This document shows positions 23,126 to 35,294 of a DNA stretch of 64,000 nt, one piece after another; position 1 is the first letter of the stretch, and every line of letters starts with the position of its first letter. This DNA is from Sternotherus odoratus (taxonomy: Eukaryota; Chordata; Testudines; Kinosternidae). The notes under the pieces were generated by a model. The model worked only from the letters and a program-made list of their open reading frames with translations, searched no databases and was not told where the DNA came from. Location of the stretch: assembly GCA_032164245.1 (NCBI GenBank), contig JAVMKO010000001.1, forward strand, positions 12,561,603 to 12,625,602, in the 5' to 3' direction. Made by a program: the position numbers and the translations under genes.

Positions 23126-25430
23126 AAGTTAAGCACATACATAAGCATTTGCACAATCAGGGCTGAAGGAAAAGGGTTTTTTAATATCCTTATTTCTAGT
23201 AAGTTATACTTTTAAAATGCACTCTTTTTTCCCCAGAGCAAATTTTTAAAAGTTCTGAAGGGACATTGCTGAAATTGAAATCTTCTACGGGGCGGGAGGA
23301 GAGACATCTTTTACTATGTTACTAATACCTACTTAAATAGTTAGACTGAAGAGTTGTGAAAAGAAATTTCTTTTTGGTTTCTTTTCAAGTATTTTCTACA
23401 CTTCAGTCATCTTGGGCAATGAAAACTGACTAGTCAGATTCATTTGTTTCTCATTTTCTTAAAATGTTTGGGTAAAAAACAAAACAATGGGCTATTTGCA
23501 TGTCAACAGAAACAAAAATGCAAGAAAAATGTTTTCCAAAAACGAAAATCTTTATTTTACACATCCAACACACAAACTGTGGACCCTCGCTATCTAACAG
23601 TGCCCTTTAATCTATGGGTTTTACCTGTTCCCAACAATACATATTTGAAAGATATACATATAAAAATAAACCACCACACTGAAGAAAACCCTTATTTCTA
23701 ATTAAATACTTTTTCCATTTTCTCCTAATTATATGGAAAAATTCTTCAATAGTTTCCCCCCCCAATTATAATTAGTCTTAATACTGTATTGAACATAGGG
23801 AGTTTTCCATAAAACATTTCATAAAATGTTGGTCGATTCTTATAAACGATTGTTTTAAAACAACCTATTTACAGAACAAAAAATTCACCAAGGATAACAG
23901 AAAATTTACCAAGCATAGCAACAGTTTAGGTCTTCCACATTGTGCTCCTTACATACAATGTATGTATTCACTGCCAAGAAAAAGTGCTCTCAACTCAAGT
24001 GAACTAATAGGATTTAAAATAGCAGTGAATACTAACTCACTTTTAACTCGGGTTAGCAGCTTGAGTTCATTCCCTGCTCTCACTTATGGTGCTAACTTGA
24101 GGTAAAAGTCAAGTTGCTAGGTCCTCACTGCTAATTTAACCTAGATAGCCAACCTGAGATAAAAAGAGGGGGAAAAGTGCAGTCTTATTTTTTTCCAATG
24201 AAGACATACCAATAATGGTGAGAGATAGGTCAGTTACCATGGATGGCCCATTCAATACTTGGCCTCTCTGCTGACAGAAGTCCCAATGAATGCCAAATGT
24301 GAGGGTTTGGAGGGAGAAGGTATTGATTTGTATTCACTGGGAACAGGATAGAGGGCAATTAATTTCAGAGCTACACAGCTGCTAGCAGATAACAACCTTG
24401 ACTCCCTAATGACCTGATAAGTATCGAAAGTATTGGCTAGCTAATGATGAAAGACTCCAAAGGACCAGAGCTCCATTCCTGATCCCTTCAGCCATCCAAT
24501 AACACTATATATTTTGACTTTTTGGTTTAATTAGAATGGACTTAAAATAGATTTGTTAAGTTAGTACATTTAAAAAGCAACATACGAAAGACCAGATCCT
24601 GCAACTGGATCTATGGAAATTGGTTATATGTAGGTATTTGGGGTCTAGACCCTTGAATCCAGTTGCAAGATCAGCTCCTCTAAACATTTTGCCCCAAATT
24701 CAAAAGCAAAATTTAGCAGTCTAAGCTTACAAATGGCAAATAATGGAGGCCATATCGATCCAAGAAAGCTAATCAAGTTTTTTTGGGGGGGTGGGGGGTG
24801 GGAGTTTAAAATAGAATGCTCTTCCATATTAAAGTCAGTTTAATGTCTCCACCGATGAGATTGTAAAATGTAAAATATTAAAGACTAGATTTTGTGTTTA
24901 TTAAAAAAAATAAGTTTTTTTCCAAATCTCTCTGTGCTGCTATGGGAAGTTACATATTAGTCATATGAAGGTTCCCATTACAGGTTCTTCTCCAGGTATT
25001 CTATAAAATTCAGACTGAGAAAATTGAGGAATTATTTATATAAATTAGTCCCATTTTGATAAGGTACTTAAAAATGCAAACTCTGAATGTTCCTGAATAT
25101 TCCATGACAGCCGTACAAACCATCAGAATTAAACAAGTTTCAAGAATAATCCAAATGGTCTGCATCAGTGAAAGGCCACAATCACCCAGTCAAACCTAAA
25201 CTCAAAACCACAAAACAAAAAGGGATGAAGACAGGGAAAATTCATAATTAAACACAAGCATGAAAGAGGTGGGTTTGATCTAACGCCGGTGACTGAGTTT
25301 TACTTTCTATTCCGCTTGTCTTATTAAAAAAAGTTTCTGCTGTCTAAACTCTATGGATGGGCCTCCTTTGCTAAGGCGAAGGGAAAAAGAAAAGGCCTAA
25401 AAACCGGTCACTAGGTAGAAATAAAACATG
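23126..25430. other. UPF2 intron 1, middle part
   Basis: AT-rich sequence. A MITE-like block at about 23940-24215 (TGTATGTATTCACTGCCAAG ... ACTCGGGTTAGCAGC) resembles the one at 16452-16722. No coding signal otherwise. Confidence 0.45.
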
Positions 25431-25499
25431 TTTCCACGCAAAAGTAAACAAACAACCCTCTCACCTGCTCTAAAAGTCAGACACAAACCAATCCCCACC

Positions 25500-26450
25500 G
25501 AACACCATTATTCAACCGAGCGTCCCCTCTTTTGTCTATCCCTTCAAATACCAACCCCCCTTTCTTCTTGCCCGCCTGGCACCTCACCACTTCTCTCCCT
25601 CCACCTCCTCAAGCCCTTTTGCCCCCTGGCCTCATCTTACTCTCCTCCGCACCACACTCCACCCACCCAGCCCTTCCGCAGTATTTCCCCCCTCTCCTCC
25701 CTCAGGGGAACCCCGGAAGCCAACTTCCCCACGCGGGTTCCCCCCACTCACCCACCCCCAGCGAGCTGCCTGCCACTTATGGCCCCTCTCTCCTGCCCTG
25801 TGACCTTTCCACGCCCACCAGGCCCTGCCCCGCACTCAACTCTCCCCGCGCTCCTCTCCCCGCCCCCAGGACCCTCCGAACCCCCCGCCCCATCCGCCCC
25901 CCCCCCGGATCCCCCTCCCCATCCGCGCTACTCCAGACAGCCCCGCTCCCCTCCAGCCCTGCCCCGTCCCGGATGTCCCCGCAGCCGCCCTCTCCCTGCC
26001 CCGCCCCCCGCCTAGGAGACCCCGCACCCCGAAAGACCCGCCCCGCCCCGCCATCCCGCCGCGGCCCCTCTCCCGCCCTCAGTCCGGCGGGGGCGGTTAC
26101 CTCTGCCCGGTGTAAACATCGGCTCGGACTCCTCTAGCCCCTACTCCACCACCAGCGTCTGCCCCCTCCCCTTGCCCGCAGAGGACCCCGGCCTGCCTGT
26201 CGCGCCGCCTGCCTGGAAACACCCCGCCGGGGAAGGGCGGCTCAGCCCTCTCCTGGCTGCCGGGGGAGGAAGCCAGCAGCGCTCCGCCCGAGCCGCTCCG
26301 CCGCGCCCCCGCCAGCCTCGTTGGCGAGCGGCGGCTGCAGTCAGGTACGTATCAGGCAGCGTCAAGGGCAGCCCCGGCCTGAAGTGGGGTCCTTGGGGCA
26401 GGCGGCGGGCCAGCCCGTGCTGCTCTGAGTCTGGTTACTAGGAGCGGGAG
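25500..26450 (-). promoter_or_regulatory. UPF2 CpG-island promoter
   Basis: CpG-dense block, densest about 25830-26400, upstream of and over the inferred UPF2 first exon. The first 550 bp downstream of the exon 1 donor (25550-26098) is strongly C-rich on plus, so the UPF2 RNA is G-rich there. That is the GC-skew pattern of CpG-island promoters that form R-loops. The transcription start is not defined. Confidence 0.7.
26101..26340 (-). other. UPF2: Probable UPF2 non-coding exon 1
   Basis: Inferred 5'UTR exon. In minus orientation CACCGGGCAGAG|GTAACC provides a donor at 26100-26099, inside the CpG island, and the next exon downstream begins at 21652 with an acceptor and the UPF2 ATG. Human UPF2 also has a 5'UTR exon before its first coding exon. 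The 5' limit given is a guess; no TATA box is visible. Confidence 0.5.
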
Positions 26451-27008
26451 GTTGTGAAGGCGGAAGTGGCCAGAGGGGGTAGGGGACAGGTGCTGGGGTC
26501 CGGCCTCCATTCTGCAGCGTAGGGAACACTGCTCCACCGGAGCCCCAGGGACATCAGCCCCTCTGTGGCTCTAAGCAGTGATGTCACCCTGTTATGACCT
26601 GACACATGACTGGTTTTGAGGGATGACATCACATTGCATCCCATTATGTCATAGCAACATGGGATGAGGACGGTTTGGCTGTGGCATTGTATCCTATCAC
26701 CTCACAGGTCATGCGCCATGCCCTCTTGGTATGATCATGTTACATCAAGCACACTTTGTGTGGCACAGTGTAGTTCGATTACATGTGTGGTACACCACAA
26801 TGCCTCTGGGGAGCATGATGTGCCCTCACACTTCAAAGGCACAGAACCAGGAATAACTGGCAAAGTGGTACTACTGCTGAAAGGGATCTGCGGTTGCAAA
26901 AAAGACTAATATTTTGGAGGGTGTATTTACAGGAATGTCATATAAGCCATGGGAGAACATAAGAACCACATTGCTGGTAGGGGTGTAAAATATTAAGCCA
27001 ATAAGTAA
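26451..27008. other. Intergenic, no assigned element
   Basis: Start of the UPF2-DHTKD1 intergenic interval. No gene or repeat recognised. Confidence 0.4.
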
Positions 27009-27372
27009 TGCTGTGAGTTTGTCATGGAGGTTATGGAAGTCACAGATTCCATGACTTTCTGTGACCTCCATGACTTCTGCAGCGGCTGGTGCACCCGGCT
27101 CAGGAACAGCTCAGGCAGCCCCTGCGCCAGTCATACTGGTCGTTGCTGGGGTAGTCTTGGGTCACTGTGCCTCCCCAGCAGAGTTTGGTTGTAGGAGGGG
27201 GTTGGGGCATGGGACGGGGTGAGATAGGCTCTGGGCAGTACTTACCTGGGGGCTCCCCAGAAGCAGCAACATCCCCCTCGCTCATCTGCTAGGCAGAGGC
27301 GTGATCAGGCAGCTCTGCAAACTGCCTCCGCCTGCAGGCACTGCCCCCCCCACAGCTTCTGTTGGCCACAGT
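27009..27372. mobile_element. hAT-like GC-rich non-autonomous element, partial
   Basis: The left end has an inverted motif (GTCATGGAGGTTATGGAAGT against ACTTTCTGTGACCTCCATGAC), followed by a GC-rich body with GCTCTGGGCAGTACTTACCT. The same body type recurs at 37640-38285. Superfamily assignment is tentative. Confidence 0.5.
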
Positions 27373-27394
27373 TCCCACCAACCGGAGTCACTTG

Positions 27395-27860
27395 GCACTG
27401 GTAAGGCCTCAGCTTCAGTATTGTGTCCAGCTTTGGCTACCACAGTGATACTTTAGGAAAGAGGTGAACAAATTGAAGAGAAGCCAAAGAAGAGCAACAA
27501 AAATAATGTTTCGTCTTGAGAAAAGAAAACGGAGTGGTAGAGCCTCATAACAGGCTTCAGATATATTAAGGGCTGCTATAAACAGGACTGTGATTGATTG
27601 ATTTCTGTATCCTCTAAACATAGGACAAGTTGTAATGGGCTTAATTTATGGCAAGGGAGATTTAGATTATCTATTAGGAAAATCTTTATCACCTCTAGAA
27701 TAGGCTTCCAAGGAAGGTTATAGAATCCCTCTCATTGGAAGTTTTGAAAAATAGGTTGGACAAACAACTGTCAGGTGTGCTCTAGGTATACTAGGTCCTG
27801 CCACAGGACTGGACTTGATGACTTCTCAAGGTCGAACCATATATTCTATTATTCTGTGAC
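27395..27860 (+). mobile_element. CR1 LINE 3' end
   Basis: Reads through ATTGTGTCCAGCTTTGGCTA, CTGCCACAGGACTGGACTTG, ATGACTTCTCAAGG and TTCTATTATTCTGTG, the CR1 3' region and octamer-like end, in plus orientation and 5'-truncated. Confidence 0.92.
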
Positions 27861-28104
27861 CCAATACAGTAGAATGGTATCACAGCAGCATAACATGGTG
27901 CCAAATCAGTGACATGCCTCACCTCAATATGATGACTTGGACATTATCCCGTTTAAGTCAATACTGAACAATGCCCCATCATTGTGTTTGGGAGCACTGT
28001 GCTACTTGGGGTTTAGATGAGTCATCAAAATTAGGTCCTCAGCACTTATGTTCATTACATATGCCCTGGCATTTTGTGTATTATCACATATATAGCACAT
28101 CTAT

Positions 28105-29402
28105 AGCACACCTGGAGGAATTCTGCACCAAAAAAATTAAAAATTCTGCATACAATATTTTAAAATACTGCATATTTTATTAGTCAAAATAACACAATAT
28201 AACCATGCCAGTTTCAATTATTTTGGTAATTTATTTCAAAATACCTGTCAGCAAGCTGTTACAGACAACACGAAAGATTCAAGAAATGTTTTTTGACATA
28301 GATTCCATAGTCAGCATATTACTACAGAACTTGATGTATCTTTGTTGACAGTATCTTCTGTTTCAGCTAAATTAAATATTTAAACAAAGATATTGTTAGG
28401 TAAAAAGCAAGTCCCTACTCACCTCTCCAGCACCTGAGAGATCGTGCGGAGTTGGTATAGGGCTCACAAGCTGTCAGAAACCACTTACACAGACTTCAAT
28501 TCATTGATCAATGGGCTCACACTATTCCTAGCTCAAAGCTTCAGAGTAAGTGTGGCAAGTTTATTAGGGGTAAGCATCAATATTTATACACAGAAGTAAA
28601 CAAAGTGATTAACAGGTCATAATGGTCATGCATAATCAATCAAGATTCTACGGGATAAAACAGGTTAAAATGTAAATTCCAAAACAAAGGGGAGATGGCT
28701 ACTTAAGGGGGGGGGTGTCATGAGTAGTTTGCAGGTCAGAGCTTTGATCAAAAGTTCAGACAGAGACATCAAGTCTGGGATAAGTTTAAGCTCATCAAAA
28801 GTTCAGACTCAACAATATTATACAAAAGTATGTTATACAAAAGTATTGTCATGACCTGGCCTAAGAGGGCACTAGCATCCTTAAGAACTATTTTGTGTTT
28901 GTCATGTGTCCAAGTTCAAGCTTCTATGTGTATTGTAAGGTTTGGGGTCACACCACAGTAGGGGGAGGGAGGTTGGTGAGTTAGCTGTAGGTTAGCTGTA
29001 GCATAGCAGGTAATTAACATGGGAAAGGGAGACAAAGGGTAAACTGTTAGGATGAGTGTGTGTGTGTTTGTCTGTGCTGGGTCATGTGCATGGTTCTCCA
29101 GTCAACACCCCTTTGTCTTCAGAGGTGGTATGCATGCTTGTATGCCAGGCACAGGTGGGAGTGCTGGGTGTGTGTACAGTAATAGGTGGGAGCGGAGTGG
29201 GATGGGTTCAGGCTCATGTGTACGCAAAGACCTTACATCTAACTAACATGTAACTAACACATTTGAAACATGAAAAACCAGGAAAAGGAAGCATTTTGAA
29301 GGAAATCACAAATTCTGCTTGAAAAAAATAAAATTGCGCAGGGAACATTGCAAGGCAGAATTTGTGCAGAATTACAGCGGCACAGAATTCCAGCAGAAGT
29401 AA
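28105..29402. mobile_element. DNA element with GGAATTCTGC termini, containing a further insert
   Basis: Left end CCTGGAGGAATTCTGCACC and right end GGCACAGAATTCCAGCAG are inverted. The adjacent interior (ATTCTGCATACAATATTTTA) matches the right side of the element at 45009-46402. The middle (about 28395-29260) is unrelated sequence that begins TGTTAG and has a CTAACA end, suggesting an inserted LTR. No target duplication could be confirmed for that insert. (TG)n at 29057-29069. Confidence 0.65.
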
Positions 29403-29594
29403 TTATAAATGTTATAATTTAAAATGGTAAGCAACATGATATCAGGGTTACTTTTTCTGAGCTGGAGGTGGGACTAAACAGTAAGGGAACACAGAGGGTT
29501 TACCGTTTGATAGGGAATTTTTTAATTAAAAAAAGGTGATTTTGGAATCATTAAGTTGTGCACACTGTTAATCACATTACTGTTACCAAAAAAT

Positions 29595-29800
29595 AATATA
29601 TGGAGATTTACCTATCTCATAGAACTGGAAAGACCTCCAAAAGTCATTGAGTCCAGTCCCCTGCCTACACTAGCAGGACCAAATATACTGTCCCCTAACA
29701 GATTTTTTGCCCTGAATCCCTAAATGGCCCCCTCAAGGACTGAACTCAAAACCCTGGGTTTAGCAGACCAATGCACAAACCACTGAACCATTCCTCCCCC
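29595..29800 (-). mobile_element. tRNA-derived SINE with CR1-like tail (Cry I type)
   Basis: In minus orientation it reads GGAATGGTTCAGTGGTTTGT (A-box-like), GGTTTTGAGTTCAGTCC (B-box-like), then a tail with TGGACTCAATGACTTTTGG and CTTTCCAGTTCTATGAG resembling the CR1 3' end. A tRNA head joined to a CR1 tail is the structure known for the turtle Cry I (tortoise Pol III) SINEs. This is one of the main clues to the host. Confidence 0.8.
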
Positions 29801-29802
29801 TT

Positions 29803-31115
29803 ACTTCAGCTACCTTGTCTCTCACACAAGTGTATAACAACAGAACACTAAATTGCATCATATAATCTGATGATTATTTTGCGTATTTCCTTTCAGTATG
29901 TAGTCTTTGCTTATTTTCATTTAACAGAATAAAAAAATAGTAAAATCACTGCAAGTATTTGAAGTTCCAAGCCTATTTGACAATGAGTCATTAAAAAAAT
30001 TCTTGTATCCTCATCCTGGTACCTTGCTACACTAATACTTTGAGCTTCTGTAGCAACATCAGTTGGAGCATCTCAAACCATTTTACAAACATTAATTTAG
30101 AAGCACAACTCTGAGTTATCCTGAAAGGTTCACAATCCTTAGTAAGATTGGGCCATATTAACGTAGCTGAATTTGCGTATCTACAGCTAATCTCCCCCCT
30201 AGTGAAGACCATCCCTAAGGCTGTTACCTACTGTAACATTATTTACCCAGTGTTGGTGCACAGTTCAATATCTTGCTGTTAGTAGATTTCAGTTATTCTT
30301 AAAATTTTAAAGTTTCTGTAAGCTTAGAGAAAACAAATACTTTTTTTATTTGCTTATATATGGCATAAATAAATACAGCTTTACAGATCCTAGCATGCAA
30401 ATTTGTCACCTTATATGATAGGGATAAATCATGCATGCAAATTGTGCATCAAGGTCGTGAAATGGGCTACAAATGCAATAAAAAATAAGGTATTCAAAAA
30501 TATAAATAAATGGAAGACCCTCCACACCTAGGGTGCCATTTGGTCTAGGGCTATCCCTGCCTGTTCTTTTTGCAAAATGATTTGACTATGTTGCTGCCTT
30601 TTCAATGTGAGGAAGATGTGCTGTCATTAGAATTCCTGAGTAGAAATAACAACCCTCTTCTTAGGCTTTTATAAGGGGATAGCGGTTTATGAGAAGATCT
30701 ATTCTTACTGAATGGGAATTTTATCCAATAGCTTTTATTCCTGAATGTTATGGATAGCCCAGCAAGTGCCCTGCAACAGGGGAGAAAGACTACTTATGAA
30801 AAAATACACCACAGAGAGATCCTGCTTGAGGGGTGAGAGGGTGGATGTAGGGAGAGGGGCAGGGACTGGCTTGGCAGTGTTGAATCTCTAATGGCAGAAC
30901 AGTAGCAAGACCCTATGCAAAACTAGGGAAAGGGATCTGAAGTATCAGAAGTCAAAATTGGCATTTCCAGGCCATGAGCAGCTCTCATCAGAGTCCTAGA
31001 TGATAAAGTAGGGAATGGATAACCTTCAGGATTTCAGGACTCCAGGGTATGGCAACTCAAAAGAATCTCTTCACCTTGGAATCAGAGAAAGACTTTCCAA
31101 TGGACAAAGTTAAAA
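29803..31115. other. Intergenic, no assigned element
   Basis: AT-rich sequence without a recognised repeat, RNA or gene. Confidence 0.4.
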
Positions 31116-31117
31116 AA

Positions 31118-32290
31118 ATTCAGATAAACATAGATTTTTTTGGGCCAGAAGGAATCGTTGTGATCATCTAGTCTGAATGCCTCTATAACACAGGCCATAG
31201 GACTTCCATGAATTACTTCTTTGTTCAAGTCCAATAGCTGTTTGAACTACTAGAACATATCTTTTAGAAAATCATCCAATCTTGATTTAATCGTTTCCAG
31301 TTATGGAGAACCCACCACAGCCCATGGTAAATTGTTCTAATGGTTGATTACCCTCACTGTAAAAATTTGCATCTTATTGCCAGTTTGAATTTGTCTAGCT
31401 TCAATTTTAAGCCACTGAATCTTGTTTTACCCATCTACTAGACTGAAGAACTCTTTATCGAATTTCTGTTCCCCATGTAGATACTTATAGACTGTGACTA
31501 AATCACCACTTAACCATCTCTTTGATAAGCTAAATAGATTGAACTTCTTGAGACTTTTAGTATTAAGCATTTGTATACCAATCCTAATTGCTAGTGTGAT
31601 TAAATCCTTTTCAGTTTTTCAACATCCTTCTTGGAGTGTAGACCCTGGAACTGATGCAGTATTCTAGTACCTGTCACATCAGTGCTACATACAAAGGTCA
31701 TATACGCTTCTTAGTCCTACTTGATATTCTCTGTTCATACAAGGGTTGCATTAGCCTTTTTACCAACAGTATTGCATTGGAAATTCATGCTCAGCTGATT
31801 ATCCACCATGACTCCCTAGTCTTTTTATAGTCACTGCTTTTCAGCATAGTTTCCCATCTTGTATGTATGGCTTATATTCTTTATTCCTAGATGTATGATC
31901 TTACATTTGGAAAAATATTAAAATATATAGTGTTTGCATGTGTCCATCTTACAAAGTGTTCAAGAACCAGGGTGATCAGTCCTGTTCATTATTTACTGTT
32001 CCCCCAATCTTTGTGTCATCTGCACTCTTTATCGGTAATGATTTTATGTTTTCTTCCAGATCATTAATAAAAATGTTAAATAGCATAGGGCCAAGAACCA
32101 GTCCCCGGGGGACGCCACAATAAAAATACCCACTCAATAATGATTCTCCATTTATAGTTCCATTTTGAGGACTATTAATACACTTTTAATACACTTGATG
32201 TGTGCTATGTAGATTGTTCTAGTTTCTTAATCAAAATGTCATGCAGTACCAAGTTGAATGTCTTACTGAAGTCTGAAACCAGTACGGTAA
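31118..32290 (-). mobile_element. CR1 LINE 3' portion, about 1.2 kb
   Basis: Minus-oriented CR1. Nearest the 3' end is GATCATCTAGTCTGAATGCC, then TATAACACAGGCCATAGGAC. Further in are CATGACTCCCTAGTCTTTTT and AAATAGCATAGGGCCAAGAA with GGGGGACGCCACA. These are typical of the downstream half of reptile/bird CR1s. Older and more diverged than the copy at 22757. Confidence 0.85.
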
Positions 32291-32329
32291 GCATAGCTGT
32301 ATGCTGCAGTGAAAAGCAGACTGTACTCA

Positions 32330-32650
32330 CAGACGCCTCAGGGAAAAGCTCTGGAAGAGAGAAGGCAGCAGGGAAAGCCCCTGCTAGAGACTTTCCCCCT
32401 CAGGAACCATTTCTAACTGCTTCCCTCCTGGCAGAGTCTTTCCCCACTACCGGAGCCTGGAGGGCTGGTGTCTGTGGGTGGGAGAAATATGGAACAGGTT
32501 TTTGGGGGAGGGAGGGGCAGGATTATTAGTGTAAGCAGTGTCAGGGAATTGCAGGAATTGCAATGACTTTGCAGTGTCAGTATGGGTGACATCCAGTGGT
32601 GAGTTGCAGAAATTGCAGTAGCTTTTGGAAAATAACACCTGATTTGCTTA
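32330..32650. repeat. Dispersed repeat shared with 39700-40310
   Basis: Contains AGGCAGCAGGGAAAG and AGAGACTTTCCCCCT, close to motifs around 39720-39800 in DHTKD1 intron 1. The segment from about 32450 (GGTGGGAGAAATATGG) is also partly mirrored near 45540-45640. Family not identified. Confidence 0.45.
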
Positions 32651-33120
32651 GACACACCCACCGCACCTGGCCTGCACTCTAACAGCCAAAATGATCACTT
32701 TGGCTACTGTGGGACCCCCAGTTTCTGTAGTATTGGGGCAAGAATGATAGAGTGCTGATTAACCTGTTTATGTGAATGAGGGGTTGGGACATTGATTTGG
32801 CCTTTGGCATGCTGGAGGGACTCGCCATCAGCTAGGTAGCACTCGCTAAACAAGGGACAGGGGTTCCAAAACTCACTGAATTGAGAGAGGCTGTGGACAG
32901 GGCCTTGTCTGAGGGCCTCACAGGCCTATTGCACCTGGCCTCTCCCCCCTGTGGAATGTTAGAGCTGACTTTTGCTTCCTTTAGGAGTCTAACTTCAGCC
33001 TATGGAGCTGAAGTTGCTTTGGGTCTGGTGGTACTTCTGCACTAAGGCCCCCCCCCTATGAGCTGAAATCACTCAAGAGCTGAAATCACTTAAGAGCTGA
33101 AAATCACTGAGCTTTATCTT

Positions 33121-33600
33121 AAGTGGGGGGCCCTAAGCAGAGCAGTCCCGGTGCCGGCTGACCTGTTCCTGAGACAGCTGGCTGAACAGTGCCGGCTGAC
33201 CCGTTCTTGAGACAGCTGACTGAGCAGTCCGGGTGCCGGCTGACCTGTTCCTGAGATAGCTGGCTGAACAGTGCTGGCTGACCCGTTCCTGAAACAGCTG
33301 ACTGAGCGGTGCCGGCTGACCCGTTCCTGAGGCAGCTGGCCGAGCAGTCCCGGTGCCGACTGACCCGTTCCTGAGACAGCTGGCCGAGCAGTCCCGGTGC
33401 CGGCTGACCCGTTCCTGAGGCAGCTGGCTGAGCAGTCCTGGTGCCGGCTGACCTGTTCCTGAGACAGCTGGCCGAGCAGTCCCGGTACAGGCTGACCCCT
33501 TCCTGAGACAGCTGGCAGAGCAGTTCCTGTGCCGGCTAGTGGACCAGTTCCTGAGCAGTTCCTGAGACAGCGGGCAGAGCAGTTCCTGTGTCGGCTAGCA
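33121..33600. repeat. GC-rich minisatellite, about 40-50 bp unit
   Basis: Roughly ten diverged units built on GTGCCGGCTGACCCGTTCCT, GAGACAGCTGGC and GAGCAGTCC. The minus strand is open across the array (a 276-codon frame), which is a product of the repeat rather than evidence of a gene. Confidence 0.85.
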
Positions 33601-33744
33601 GGGCGGCTAGCGGAGCAACCGGCACCCCACGGAGAGACTGGGCCGTCGGCCTCAGACCTTGTGAAGGTACCCTCCACTCTGCCCTCCACTTCCACCCAGC
33701 CTGGGAGGTAAGACTCGGCAGAGTAACTGTTGACCAGGGACTCC

Positions 33745-33905
33745 AGAGACTTTGGGGCTGTGAACTTTTGGGACTTTGGGTGTTTGTTGGGGTTACTGGA
33801 CTCCAGGGACTTTGGGCTATTGGACTTTTGGGACTTTGGGTGTTTGTTGGGGTTACTGGACTCCAGGGACTTTGGGCTATTGGACTTCTGGGACTTTGGG
33901 TGACG
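33745..33905. repeat. Short tandem array, 63-bp units
   Basis: Nearly identical tandem copies of a unit containing GGGACTTTGGGTGTTTGTTG and TACTGGACTCCAGGGACTTT occur at about 33769 and 33832, with diverged copies at both ends. Confidence 0.8.
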
Positions 33906-34578
33906 TTTGGGTTGCTGGACTCCTGAACCTACAGGAGAGGACACAGCCCAAACTTGCTGGGGAGGGGCAATTTGCTCACGGGTTGGTGTATGAACCCTAG
34001 GTGTGGTGTTTTTCCCAGTTTAGTGATGTCATTTACCTCATGTTAATAAAGATCTTCTGTTACACCGATCTGTGCTTGCAAGAGGGGAAGTATTGCCTCA
34101 TTGAGGCGCCCAGGGGTGTGTTAGGATTTTCCCAGGTCACTGGGTGGGGGCTCGAGCCAGTTTGCATTGTATTGTTGAGAGGGAACCCCTATTTACTGAA
34201 CCCGGCCCTTGTTGCTGCCAATTCTGAAGGGCAGAAGGGTTACATTGACCTTGGCTGATCCCAAACCTCTCCCATTCAATCAGGCACAACTGCCCCTGTC
34301 CCTGCACCCTCCATTCCGATGGTTCCCTGCTGCCCCCTCCCCCATCCCCAAGTGTCCCTGCATCCCCTCTCCGCCATCACCATGTGACCATGCTCCCCCA
34401 ATCCCATTCAGTCCCTGGCTCAATGCTGTCGTCCCACTAGCTCCTGAGCCCATGCCCCAGTCTGTCCTCCCCCACTAGACATTCTGAACTCCAGTCTGTG
34501 ACACCCCCTCTCCCAGCAGCCCAGTGTGCCCCACTGTATCCTAACCTGGCTCTATGGGCCAGGTGCTGTGATGACCTT

Positions 34579-34869
34579 CTACTCCTGGGGGAATTGTGTG
34601 CCACTGTACGCACACACAATTTCCCCTCCACAGAAAAGTCTCCAAAGTGCTGCAGTTCTGCATTTGCCCACCAGAGGCTGCTGTGGCACCAGAACAGCCT
34701 GCTGTATTCATGCTGTTGGCTGTTCTGGTGCCATGATGGCCTTTGGTGGGTGAAAGGTGGAACTGCAGCTTTTCTGGGGCAGAATGTATTTTCTGCAGAA
34801 AAAAATAAAACCCTGTTGGACACATTAATTCTGCTCACGAGCAGTGGTGCCGAATTCCCCCAGGAGTAG
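34579..34869. mobile_element. MITE with 17-bp perfect inverted termini
   Basis: The left end CTACTCCTGGGGGAATT is the exact reverse complement of the right end AATTCCCCCAGGAGTAG. The centre is itself palindromic (AGGCTGCTGTGGCACCAGAA against TTCTGGTGCCATGATGGCCT). Same family as 28105-29402 and 45009-46402. Confidence 0.85.
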
Positions 34870-35289
34870 TGTTGAGTTAGTCAAACTTGTTGAACAAATC
34901 ACAGTGCAATAGCAAGCAGCTTCAACCTAAATCCCCAGTCTGAAGGCAGAGGGACATGGGTCATCACCCAGAGAGAGGCGACAGCTAGGGCCAAGGGACC
35001 TGAAACCTCAGAGGGCATTCCTGGAGTGGACCACAGGGAGCGGGTTAAAGATGCAGTTACCCTGAAACTGTGACATCCTATCTTGTGCTTTATCTGTCAG
35101 AGCATTGATCTATAAGCATTCAAGATCACTTGCTTCTGGGTAGCTAGTGACTCTGAAACAGGTAATGCCATTTTTTACACACACTGCCATTCCTCTTTAG
35201 GGAGGTCATTTATATGCTTTTGAACATCAGTTCTCTTTTGGGTGGTTTGGGTGGGACAAAACTGGAGGTGGTTTTTGGTAGATGTCAGA
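34870..35289. other. Intergenic, no assigned element
   Basis: No repeat, RNA or coding signal recognised. Confidence 0.4.
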
Positions 35290-35294
35290 CAGAG

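Larger units (their letters stand above)
32708..34246 (+). mobile_element. Probable LTR-type block with two internal minisatellites
   Basis: The segment opens TGTGGGACCCCC and closes GGGTTACA. It contains an AATAAA signal near 34044 (GTTAATAAAGATCTTCTGTT), followed by a U5-like stretch (GTATTGCCTCATTGAGGCGC). These features suggest a long solo LTR in plus orientation. I could not find a target-site duplication, so boundaries and class are unproven. Its interior is expanded by tandem repeats at 33121-33600 and 33745-33905. Confidence 0.5.

Noticed and set aside
25428..26441. Proline-rich and arginine-rich frames of up to about 200 codons
   Set aside because: Composition follows the C-rich, CpG-island DNA of the UPF2 promoter; no domain, no splice logic.
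28395..29270. Possible complete LTR nested in the element at 28105-29402
   Set aside because: TGTTAG and CTAACA ends are suggestive, but the flanks do not match as a target duplication, so I did not list it as a defined LTR.
33114..33944. 276-codon minus-strand frame
   Set aside because: Generated by two tandem arrays; repeats at the protein level mirror DNA units and end in an arbitrary position.
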